Source: an uncultured Tenacibaculum sp. (GTDB lineage Bacteria > Bacteroidota > Bacteroidia > Flavobacteriales > Flavobacteriaceae). Taken from it: a DNA stretch of 64,000 nt. Below, piece after piece: positions 45,310-52,338 of the stretch; within the stretch, counting starts at the first letter, position 1, and each line of letters begins with the position of its first letter. A model generated the notes under the pieces. It did not search any database and was not told the origin of the DNA. It worked only from the letters and a program-made list of their open reading frames with translations. Position numbers and translations under genes: made by a program. Where the stretch lies: NCBI GenBank assembly GCA_947504185.1, contig CANNGJ010000004.1:62001-126000 (forward strand), given 5' to 3'.

Positions 45310-45405
45310 CACCCTCAAACAACTAAAAATATTTTTTTAGTGTAAAACCTTACCATTTTTACATGTTTGATAAATAATTAAAACAATATTTAAAAGTCAT
45401 TTAAG

Positions 45406-45657
45406 ATGCAAAAAGGAATACATCCAGAAAATTATAGAATGGTAGCTTTTAAAGATATGTCTAACGGAGATGTATTTTTAACACGTTCAACTGCTAATAC
45501 TAAAGAAACTTTAGACGTAGAAGGAACTGAGTATCCATTAATCAAATTAGAAATTTCAAGAACTTCTCACCCTTTCTATACAGGTAAGTCTAAGTTAGTT
45601 GATACTGCAGGACGTATTGATAAGTTCAAAAACAAATACTCGAAATTCAAAAAGTAA
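45406..45657 (+). CDS. rpmE2: 50S ribosomal protein L31 type B
   Basis: 83 aa, large-subunit protein. Matches the type B (zinc-free, C-minus) form: [22 protein letters not shown] with no zinc-binding cysteines, [21 protein letters not shown] at the C-terminus. Own promoter, long leader and own terminator. Confidence 0.97.
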   Translation: MQKGIHPENYRMVAFKDMSNGDVFLTRSTANTKETLDVEGTEYPLIKLEISRTSHPFYTGKSKLVDTAGRIDKFKNKYSKFKK

Positions 45658-45678
45658 TTTTAAGTATATACAATCTAT

Positions 45679-45709
45679 AAAAGCTCTGACTGATGTTAGA
45701 GCTTTTTTT
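45679..45709 (+). terminator. terminator of the L31 gene
   Basis: 12-bp stem AAAAGCTCTGAC / GTTAGAGCTTTT (one G-U pair), 4-nt loop, T run. Confidence 0.85.
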
Positions 45710-45750
45710 ATGTTAAAAATCTTGTATTTTAGCCTGTAAAATTCACAAAA

Positions 45751-47283
45751 ATGAGAGATACTATTTTAGCTGTTATTATAGTTGTTAATGTTTTATGCGG
45801 AGTATTAGCATATTTTATTCCAGATATTGGTAATTACATCTTATTAACAATAGCCACAGCTGTAACTATTTTGGCAATATATGATGCTTTTATTCAGAAA
45901 AAACATTCGTTAATGCGTGCTTTTCCTGTGGTTGCTCGATTGCGTTGGGTTTTTGAAGAAGAGCGCGAGAAGATTCAGCAATATTTTATTGAAGATGATT
46001 TAAACGGAACTCCAATAAATCGCGAAAAAAGAAGTATTGTATATCAACGTGCTAAAAAAGAAATAGAAACTATTCCATTTGGAACACAGCACAATCTATA
46101 CGAAAAAGGTTATGAGTTTGTAAAGCATTCTTTATTTCCAAAAGATCATCATTATATAGAAGGAGAAAAGGTGTTGATTGGCTCTGATAAATGTACTCAG
46201 AAGTACAATACTTCAATTATTAATATTTCAGCAATGTCTTTTGGTTCGTTGAGTAAAAACGCAATTATGGCGTTAAATCAAGGAGCTAAAATGGCAGGAT
46301 TTGCACATAATACAGGCGAAGGAGGAATTTCACCTTATCACTTACAAGGAGGAGATTTAATTTTCCAGGTAGGAACAGGCTATTTTGGAGCGGGAAAAAG
46401 TGTGGATGGGAAGCGTGTTTTTGATAATGCAATTTTTAAAGAAAATGCGATTCGTCCAGAAGTAAAAATGATAGAGATTAAATTTTCTCAAGGAGCAAAA
46501 CCAGGACATGGAGGAATTTTACCTGCAAAGAAAAATACTGAAGAGATTGCAAAAATTCGTGCTGTAGAACCACATACTACTGTTGATTCACCTCCAAGTC
46601 ATTCAGCCTTTTCAAATTTTGAGGAAATGATCGTGTTTATCCAAAGAGTTCGTGATTTAGCAGAAGGGAAACCAGTAGGAATTAAGTTTTGTGTTGGAGA
46701 TAATGAAGAAATAGAAAGCATGATTAAAGTTTTTTCTGAAGCAAACAATTATCCTGATTTTATAGCTGTTGATGGTGGTGAAGGAGGAACTGGAGCAGCG
46801 CCTTTAGAATTTTCTAATTATATAGGTACTCCTTTGTTAGAAGGATTGGTTTTTGTAAATAAAACATTAAAAAAATATAATTTAAAAGATCAAATAAAAA
46901 TTATAGCGAGTGGTAAAGCAATTGATGCTTTCGATATAATTAAATACAAAGCTTTAGGTGCAGATGTAATTGCGATGGCACGTAGTTTTATGTTGAGTTT
47001 GGGGTGTATTCAGGCTCGTGAGTGTAATTTAGATACCTGTCCAGTTGGTGTAGCTACCCAAGATGAAGACTTGGTTGAAGCATTAGTCGTAGAGGATAAA
47101 AATATACGTGTTAAAAACTATCATAATAAAACAATAGCTGCAGTAAAAGAAGTGGTTGCGGCTATGGGAAAAGCATCTATTTCTGATGTTAAGGCTAAAC
47201 ATATTTTTAGAAGAAGCAAAGCAGGAGATATTACTTCGTTGGATAAAATTTATGATTTGAAAGAAGAAAGTTTAGTTAATTAA
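45751..47283 (+). CDS. FMN-binding glutamate synthase family protein
   Basis: 510 aa. Two N-terminal helices, then a GltS central-type FMN domain: NISAMSFGSLSKNAIMALNQGA, GEGGISPYH, KFSQGAKPGHGGILP, DGGEGGTGAAP, and a cysteine set CIQARECNLDTCPVGVATQ that binds a 3Fe-4S cluster in true glutamate synthase. No amidotransferase domain, so this is a stand-alone membrane-attached relative whose electron donor and substrate are not known. Abuts the methyltransferase gene. Confidence 0.9.
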   Translation: MRDTILAVIIVVNVLCGVLAYFIPDIGNYILLTIATAVTILAIYDAFIQKKHSLMRAFPVVARLRWVFEEEREKIQQYFIEDDLNGTPINREKRSIVYQRAKKEIETIPFGTQHNLYEKGYEFVKHSLFPKDHHYIEGEKVLIGSDKCTQKYNTSIINISAMSFGSLSKNAIMALNQGAKMAGFAHNTGEGGISPYHLQGGDLIFQVGTGYFGAGKSVDGKRVFDNAIFKENAIRPEVKMIEIKFSQGAKPGHGGILPAKKNTEEIAKIRAVEPHTTVDSPPSHSAFSNFEEMIVFIQRVRDLAEGKPVGIKFCVGDNEEIESMIKVFSEANNYPDFIAVDGGEGGTGAAPLEFSNYIGTPLLEGLVFVNKTLKKYNLKDQIKIIASGKAIDAFDIIKYKALGADVIAMARSFMLSLGCIQARECNLDTCPVGVATQDEDLVEALVVEDKNIRVKNYHNKTIAAVKEVVAAMGKASISDVKAKHIFRRSKAGDITSLDKIYDLKEESLVN

Positions 47284-48381
47284 ATGGGGAATAAGGTTGA
47301 AGTAAGTTTTAAAGAATATTGTTTAGAACGTTATCCTGAAACAAGTGATAAATCGTTACGTGCTTGGAGTAATGCAGAATTATTAGTCCTAGATTATATT
47401 TCAAAAAAAAAAGTAAATCGGGTTCACTTATTTAATGATCGATTTGGAGTATGGAATTGTACTTTAAATACAAAAGAAGTTACTACAGTATGGACTTATG
47501 CAAGTCAACAAAAAGCAATTTCTAAAAATTTACAATTGAATAATTTACCAGTTAAGGTTAATTATAAAACACCTCTTGATGTTTTAAAAGATGTAGAATT
47601 AGCCTTAATTAAAATCCCAAAATCATTAGAATTATTTGAGTTGTTTTTACAGCAGATTCACAAATCATCTAATAATGAGATAGAAGTAGTTTGCGGATTC
47701 ATGACCAAATACTTTTCTCCTTCATTTTTAAAAATAGCAGAGAACTATTTTGGAGAAGTAGAGCAATCAAAAGCATGGAAGAAAGCACGGTTGTTAATTT
47801 TAAAACAACCAAAACCTATAATTAAGTATGAAGAATTACTGAACTCTTTTATTTGGAAAGAAAATGAATACAAACAATATTACGGTGTATTTTCTTCTGG
47901 AAGTATTGATATAGGAACGCAGTTTTTTTTAGAGCATTTAAAAATAAAAGAGGAAGAGAGAAAGGTGTTAGACTTAGCTTCAGGAAATGGAGTAATAGCT
48001 CGTTGGATAACAGAACAACACTCAAAAGTAGAAGTTACTTTAGTAGATGATTTTAATTTAGCAATCGCGTCATCTAGATTAAATGTAAAGAATCAAAATG
48101 CAAGTTTTGTTTGTAATGATAGTTTGATGAATTTTGAAGACAATTCATTTGATTTAGTAGTATCGAACCCACCTTTTCATTTTGAATACGAAAATAATAT
48201 TGAGGTAACATTGTCTCTTTTTAAAGATGTATATAGAATTTTAAAACCAGAAGGAAGATTGGTTTTAGTGGCTAACTCACATTTAAATTACAGTACACAT
48301 TTACTAAAACTATTTAAAGTAGTGAACATTGTACAACAAAATAAAAAGTTTCAAATTATTGAGAGTATAAAAAAAGACTAA
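47284..48381 (+). CDS. RlmG/RsmC-like class I rRNA methyltransferase
   Basis: 365 aa, close to the length of E. coli RlmG. A degenerate N-terminal methyltransferase-like domain is followed by a SAM-binding one (LDLASGNGVIARW, LVDDF) and the catalytic NPPFH motif of RsmC/RlmG enzymes that make m2G in rRNA. The ATG follows the stop of the previous gene directly. The target (23S or 16S) is not certain; RlmG-like is the better fit. Confidence 0.82.
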   Translation: MGNKVEVSFKEYCLERYPETSDKSLRAWSNAELLVLDYISKKKVNRVHLFNDRFGVWNCTLNTKEVTTVWTYASQQKAISKNLQLNNLPVKVNYKTPLDVLKDVELALIKIPKSLELFELFLQQIHKSSNNEIEVVCGFMTKYFSPSFLKIAENYFGEVEQSKAWKKARLLILKQPKPIIKYEELLNSFIWKENEYKQYYGVFSSGSIDIGTQFFLEHLKIKEEERKVLDLASGNGVIARWITEQHSKVEVTLVDDFNLAIASSRLNVKNQNASFVCNDSLMNFEDNSFDLVVSNPPFHFEYENNIEVTLSLFKDVYRILKPEGRLVLVANSHLNYSTHLLKLFKVVNIVQQNKKFQIIESIKKD

Positions 48382-48400
48382 GATATTTCTTAGTCTTTTT
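48371..48400 (+). terminator. terminator overlapping the methyltransferase stop codon
   Basis: 13-bp perfect stem AAAAAGACTAAGA / TCTTAGTCTTTTT, 4-nt loop; the stop codon lies in the left arm. Confidence 0.85.
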
Positions 48401-48481
48401 TTATCAGTCATCACGAACGAATATGGGAGATCTTATAATTATATAATAAATTTTTTATATTCATTTGAGATAATATTTAGT

Positions 48482-49651
48482 TTAACTCAAAGAAAAATCA
48501 TACGAAAACTCATCCTCTATAATAGGTTCATTACAGTTTTTTATATCGTTGATAAATTCATCAATTTGTGCTTTGGTTACATTAGGCATACAGATAACAT
48601 GCGATACTTCTCCTTCGGTTGCTAGTTGCCATTTATCTTTAATACTTTTAGGTGTTTTTGGTAATACCACAGTAATAGCATTTGGATTTCTCCAAGCTTT
48701 TATACCAATAGTTTTTAACTGAGTTTCACAGTATTCAGCTACTTCTAAACTGTGTAAATAGCGTTCGCGTAAACCTTGTACTCCAAGTTGTTTTAATGCA
48801 TACCATAAAAATAAAGGAGAATGTCCATTACGTGATCCAGTAATAGTAGTATCTAATGAACCAATATAAGAGATCCCTTTAGCAATACGGTCACGATTAG
48901 AACGTTTTGCGATTAAAACTCCTGTTGGTATTGGAGATCCTACAAATTTATGACCGCTTATAGAAATACTATCTGCTCCATCCATAAAATCAAAAGCTAA
49001 TCGTGGTTGCATAAAAGGACCGAAGGTTCCAGCCAATGCAGCATCACAATGTATATAATGATCTTGGATTGCCATATCACCTAAAATTCCTTTGATTTTA
49101 GCAACATCGTCTTTTGCTTCTTTCATGGTAGTACCGAAAGTGGCTAATACAATCACTGGTTTATGACGATTCATACGTACTGTATTTTCAAAATCTTCAT
49201 AATCCATTTCGCCATTGGGCTGCGATTTAATTACAATACTAGGAATGTTTAATAAATGGATGTTTTTACGAACACTATAATGTGTAGATTCTGAATAATA
49301 TACAATAGCTTTAGGGAATAATTCACGTGCTAAGTATAAACCATATAAATTACTCTCAGAACCACCATTGGTTACATATCCCCAAAAATCTTTTGGATTG
49401 GCTCTAAAAAGTTTGGCAAAAAAAGCAATTACTTCACGTTCCATTTCATGGGTTTGTACACGATAGGTACCATGCTCAAAAGGATCACCTAAATTGTTGA
49501 TAGGAAATTGAAAAAACTCATTTAAAGCAGCATAATCAAAGTCTTTAGATACTGGATATCCTAAAAAGGTATCTCTAGCTGAAGTTAATTGCTTTTTAAG
49601 CGTATCTAATTTTTCCTGACTTTCTCTAGGTAAGTTTTTAATATTTGCCAT
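48482..49651 (-). CDS. hdc: PLP-dependent histidine decarboxylase family protein
   Basis: 389 aa group II decarboxylase. Strongly like bacterial PLP histidine decarboxylases: NNLGDPFE, GYVTNGGSESNLYG, His124 in ESTHYSV that stacks on PLP, Asp203 in HCDAAL, PLP Lys235 in SGHKFVGSPIPTG, and TITGSRNGHSPL. Would make histamine from histidine; substrate is inferred. Not in a siderophore cluster here. Upstream in the same direction is yggS, a PLP-homeostasis gene, 152 bases away. Confidence 0.85.
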   Translation of the reverse strand: MANIKNLPRESQEKLDTLKKQLTSARDTFLGYPVSKDFDYAALNEFFQFPINNLGDPFEHGTYRVQTHEMEREVIAFFAKLFRANPKDFWGYVTNGGSESNLYGLYLARELFPKAIVYYSESTHYSVRKNIHLLNIPSIVIKSQPNGEMDYEDFENTVRMNRHKPVIVLATFGTTMKEAKDDVAKIKGILGDMAIQDHYIHCDAALAGTFGPFMQPRLAFDFMDGADSISISGHKFVGSPIPTGVLIAKRSNRDRIAKGISYIGSLDTTITGSRNGHSPLFLWYALKQLGVQGLRERYLHSLEVAEYCETQLKTIGIKAWRNPNAITVVLPKTPKSIKDKWQLATEGEVSHVICMPNVTKAQIDEFINDIKNCNEPIIEDEFSYDFSLS

Positions 49652-49722
49652 AACTGTAAAATTTAGCGGGCAAAAGTAATAGAACTAATAATATGTGTCA
49701 GTTATTTTTTATTAAACTAGAT

Positions 49723-49757
49723 TATTTTTCTATTTATATTTTAAATATAGAAAAATA
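49723..49757. repeat. AT-rich inverted repeat upstream of hdc
   Basis: Arms TATTTTTCTAT (49723-49733) and ATAGAAAAATA (49747-49757), exact. Could be an operator for hdc or a weak terminator for yggS. Confidence 0.45.
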
Positions 49758-49803
49758 GTCTAAATTGATTATAGTTGCTATGTTTTAAAAGAATTTATTA
49801 AAG

Positions 49804-50544
49804 TTATTGAATACTATTTTTCTCATTCCAATAATAGCTATCAGGGTATATTCTCTCTCCAAAGATGGCTGTACCAACTCTAACGATAGTTGCACCTTCC
49901 TCAATAGCTATTTCTAAATCACCACTCATTCCCATAGAAAGCTCTTTGATTTCTATTTTTGGAATGTTTTGAGCAATTATTTCTTGTTGAATTGATTTTA
50001 ATAGTTTGAAACATGTTCTTACTTTTTCCTTTTCAGCACTAAAAAGACCTATAGTCATTAGGCCTTTGATATGAATTCTATCAAAATTAGCTAGCTCTTT
50101 TGCTAATCCAATAGCTTCATTTGGAGAAATCCCGAATTTGCTTTCTTCTGCAGAGGTATTAACTTGAATAAAAGCATTGATAGTTTTGTTTTCTAATTCT
50201 AACCTTTTTTGCAGTTTTTGAGCTAATGAAATTCTATCTAATGATTGAATACATGAAACGTCATATTTAAGAACTTCTTTTATTTTATTAGATTGAAGAT
50301 GTCCGATAAAATGTTTTTGATGCGAGATGTTTTTAAGCTCATCGTACTTTTGCTTGACTTCCTGTATTTCGTTCTCACCAATAAGAGTTTTGCCTTTTTC
50401 AATAACCATTTTAATACGATTAGCATCTACCGTTTTAGTAGCAAGTAATAATTTAATTTCATTTACTTCTCTATTTGCTTTTCTACAAGCATTTTCAATT
50501 CGTTGTTGAATTACTTTTAGATTATCTAAGATTCTTTGTGACAT
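49804..50544 (-). CDS. YggS/PLPBP family PLP-binding protein
   Basis: 246 aa, alanine-racemase-like single-barrel protein for PLP homeostasis. PLP Lys in LLLATKTVD, HFIGHLQSNK, and the C-terminal LSMGMSGDLEIAIEEGATIVRVGTAIFG. Slightly longer than usual through a C-terminal tail. Six bases after the AAA ATPase gene, in the MarR operon. Confidence 0.94.
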   Translation of the reverse strand: MSQRILDNLKVIQQRIENACRKANREVNEIKLLLATKTVDANRIKMVIEKGKTLIGENEIQEVKQKYDELKNISHQKHFIGHLQSNKIKEVLKYDVSCIQSLDRISLAQKLQKRLELENKTINAFIQVNTSAEESKFGISPNEAIGLAKELANFDRIHIKGLMTIGLFSAEKEKVRTCFKLLKSIQQEIIAQNIPKIEIKELSMGMSGDLEIAIEEGATIVRVGTAIFGERIYPDSYYWNEKNSIQ

Positions 50545-50550
50545 ACTATT

Positions 50551-51282
50551 TCAGCTATGTTTTACTTGAGGTAGCTTTTTGGTTTTTTCTAAGGCTATAA
50601 TCTTTCTTTTTACTTGTTGATAAGTAAGGTTTTTAGCTTCGGCATAAGAGATGTTATAGTCTCTGTGGATATTTTGAAATTCTTTAGGAAACTTATTTAC
50701 TAATTCATCATAATATACATCCAATTCTTTCTTTTTTGGTAAGTCAAATTTTAATTGAAGTACAAACCTTCTTAAAAGAGCTGAGTCAATTATTTGAACA
50801 TAATTGGTAGCAGCAATTAAAAGAGCATCGTTATTTAAATAATCTATTTGTTGAATTACGGTATTTACTAAACGTTTCATTTCCCCAGAATCTTTGGTGT
50901 CGTAATCACGAGTCTTTCCAATAAAATCGAATTCATCGATAAACAGCACAGCTTTTTCTAAGGAAGCTCTTTTAAAAACTTCAGAAATATTTTTAGATGT
51001 TTCCCCAAGTTTTGAAGAAACAAAATTCCCTAAATTCAAGACAATAATTTTTTTATTAAGTGCTTTCGCAATCGATTTTGCAGTAGCGGTTTTTCCACAG
51101 CCAGTATGACCATGAAACAAGATTTTATTATCTATTGGTAAATTATATTTTTTTAAAGAACTATAATAGGTAAATTCATCTAATAACTGATCTATAGCTT
51201 CTTGATTTTCGTTACTTAAATGAAGTTCTTCTAAAGCAAGAGTAGCTTCTTTTGAATGAATAGCAATATTTATAAAACTCAT
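50551..51282 (-). CDS. small AAA+ ATPase
   Basis: 243 aa single AAA domain. Walker A GHTGCGKT at 58-65, Walker B VLFIDE at 112-117, sensor 1 AATN at 157-160, arginine finger region LLRRF at 170-173. No protease, helicase or extra N-terminal domain, and the C-terminal lid is helical. Three bases after the MarR gene and six before yggS. Substrate unknown; a remodelling chaperone is a guess. Confidence 0.85.
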   Translation of the reverse strand: MSFINIAIHSKEATLALEELHLSNENQEAIDQLLDEFTYYSSLKKYNLPIDNKILFHGHTGCGKTATAKSIAKALNKKIIVLNLGNFVSSKLGETSKNISEVFKRASLEKAVLFIDEFDFIGKTRDYDTKDSGEMKRLVNTVIQQIDYLNNDALLIAATNYVQIIDSALLRRFVLQLKFDLPKKKELDVYYDELVNKFPKEFQNIHRDYNISYAEAKNLTYQQVKRKIIALEKTKKLPQVKHS

Positions 51283-51285
51283 TGT

Positions 51286-51888
51286 TTATGATACTTTTAA
51301 AACATGGTCTTCACAATCTACTCTTAATTCTGAATATTGAAGATTAGATTGTAATAAAGTGCAAAAATGCTGATTGTTTTGAAGTTTGTAATTTGTACAT
51401 GAAAAGCACATACGTTGTAGCGTTATTACACCAGAAGTATTTAAACTTTTAATCATCTGTAAAAGGCTGCTAAAAACCACTTCTTTTTGATCTTTTGAAA
51501 ATTGCTGAATTGGTTTCTCTATTGAGGTAGTAAAATGTGCTGATTTTTTAGCTATTCCTCTTCCTTTAGTACTTAATTGTATAGTGTAACTTCTGCTATC
51601 TGTTTCGTTATATACTTTTATGATTAACTCTTTGTTGTGGAGTACTCTAATACTATCACTTATAGTAGCTTTGGTAAGATTAAACTCATCTGCTAAATAG
51701 CTTACTTTACATTTTTCTTCAGAATGAAAAAGTAAAAAAACGAGAATCTGAATTTGAATAGGACTTAACGAACTCTCCTTGCTTTCTTCCCAAAGTAATA
51801 CTTTAAACGCTTCAGAAATACGTTCCAGTGCAACCACTATTTTATGGTCAATATTATTTTCTTGTTCTTTTAAATTGAATGAAGACAT
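51286..51888 (-). CDS. MarR-type regulator with C-terminal cysteine cluster
   Basis: 200 aa. Winged helix (about 45-110, recognition KVSYLADEFNLTKATISDSI) in the MarR arrangement. Unusual: after the dimer region, four cysteines at 161, 164, 176 and 192 (CFSC, C, C) plus Cys60 could hold zinc or an iron-sulfur cluster or form disulfides. A near-identical palindrome lies at its own promoter and at that of the upstream mini-thioredoxin gene, so autoregulation and redox control are likely (inference). Heads an operon with the AAA ATPase and yggS. Confidence 0.85.
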   Translation of the reverse strand: MSSFNLKEQENNIDHKIVVALERISEAFKVLLWEESKESSLSPIQIQILVFLLFHSEEKCKVSYLADEFNLTKATISDSIRVLHNKELIIKVYNETDSRSYTIQLSTKGRGIAKKSAHFTTSIEKPIQQFSKDQKEVVFSSLLQMIKSLNTSGVITLQRMCFSCTNYKLQNNQHFCTLLQSNLQYSELRVDCEDHVLKVS

Positions 51889-51906
51889 AGTAAAAAATTT
51901 GCTTCA

Positions 51907-51938
51907 CAAAGTTAGTAATCCTAACTATATGAAGCAAA
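51907..51938 (-). promoter_or_regulatory. promoter of the MarR gene
   Basis: Minus-strand TAACTTTG (51914-51907) is a perfect -7 box; the TTTG -33 box is at 51938-51935 with a 20-base spacer. The operator palindrome covers the -7 box. Confidence 0.6.
51911..51925. promoter_or_regulatory. MarR operator candidate, site A
   Basis: GTTAGTAATCCTAAC, inverted repeat GTTAG-N5-CTAAC overlapping the -7 box of the MarR gene. Matches 13 of 15 bases of site B read on the opposite strand. Confidence 0.55.
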
Positions 51939-51943
51939 AAATA

Positions 51944-52177
51944 TTATCCTTTAACATCTTCTATAGATGCGCCAAAATTAATATGTAAAACATTTCCGTT
52001 TGGAGTTACTAGTGCAGGTACCGATTTTACCCCTGCATTTTCAGCAGTTGATATTTTAGAACGATCTTCACCTATATGAATGATTTGTACGTTACCCTCT
52101 CCAATAAGATTTACAATGTCGTGTTCAGCACTAATACAAACAGGACAACCTGCATGATAAAAAATTGATTTTTCCAT
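51944..52177 (-). CDS. 77-aa thioredoxin-fold protein with CPVC motif
   Basis: Small glutaredoxin/thioredoxin-like protein: FYHAGCPVCISAEHDI with the two cysteines at 11 and 14, cis-proline in VKSVPALV, and no signal peptide, so cytoplasmic. Start set at the ATG before MEKSIFYH; the frame continues nine codons upstream. Expressed from a promoter bearing the same palindrome as the MarR gene downstream. Likely a thiol sensor or reductant partner of the MarR protein (inference). Confidence 0.78.
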   Translation of the reverse strand: MEKSIFYHAGCPVCISAEHDIVNLIGEGNVQIIHIGEDRSKISTAENAGVKSVPALVTPNGNVLHINFGASIEDVKG

Positions 52178-52215
52178 TTTTATTAAATTAAATTTTCTTG
52201 GCATTATTACCGTTA

Positions 52216-52223
52216 CAAATATA
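52216..52223 (-). promoter_or_regulatory. -7 element of the mini-thioredoxin gene
   Basis: Minus-strand TATATTTG, perfect TAnnTTTG, directly adjoining operator site B. No clear -33 TTG at the usual distance. Confidence 0.45.
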
Positions 52224-52238
52224 ATTAGGATTCCTAAC
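52224..52238. promoter_or_regulatory. MarR operator candidate, site B
   Basis: ATTAGGATTCCTAAC; its core TTAGGA-T-TCCTAA is a perfect 13-bp palindrome. Sits just upstream of the -7 box of the mini-thioredoxin gene. Confidence 0.55.
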
Positions 52239-52291
52239 TAATAAAAATTAATTTGAGAATAATTTTTGAAACATAAAAAAAGGAGTATAAA

Positions 52292-52319
52292 AAAACCTTA
52301 CCAAGAACGGTAAGGTTTT
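52292..52319 (-). terminator. terminator of gcvP
   Basis: 11-bp perfect stem AAAACCTTACC / GGTAAGGTTTT, 6-nt loop, with a U run on the minus strand. Confidence 0.82.
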
Positions 52320-52338
52320 AAAAGTTTTAGAAATGTTT

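Larger units (their letters stand above)
51898..51938 (-). terminator. terminator hairpin of the mini-thioredoxin gene, enclosing the MarR promoter
   Basis: Exact outer arms TTTGCTTCA (51898-51906) and TGAAGCAAA (51930-51938); on the minus strand a T run follows. The inner part contains the MarR operator and promoter. Confidence 0.55.
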
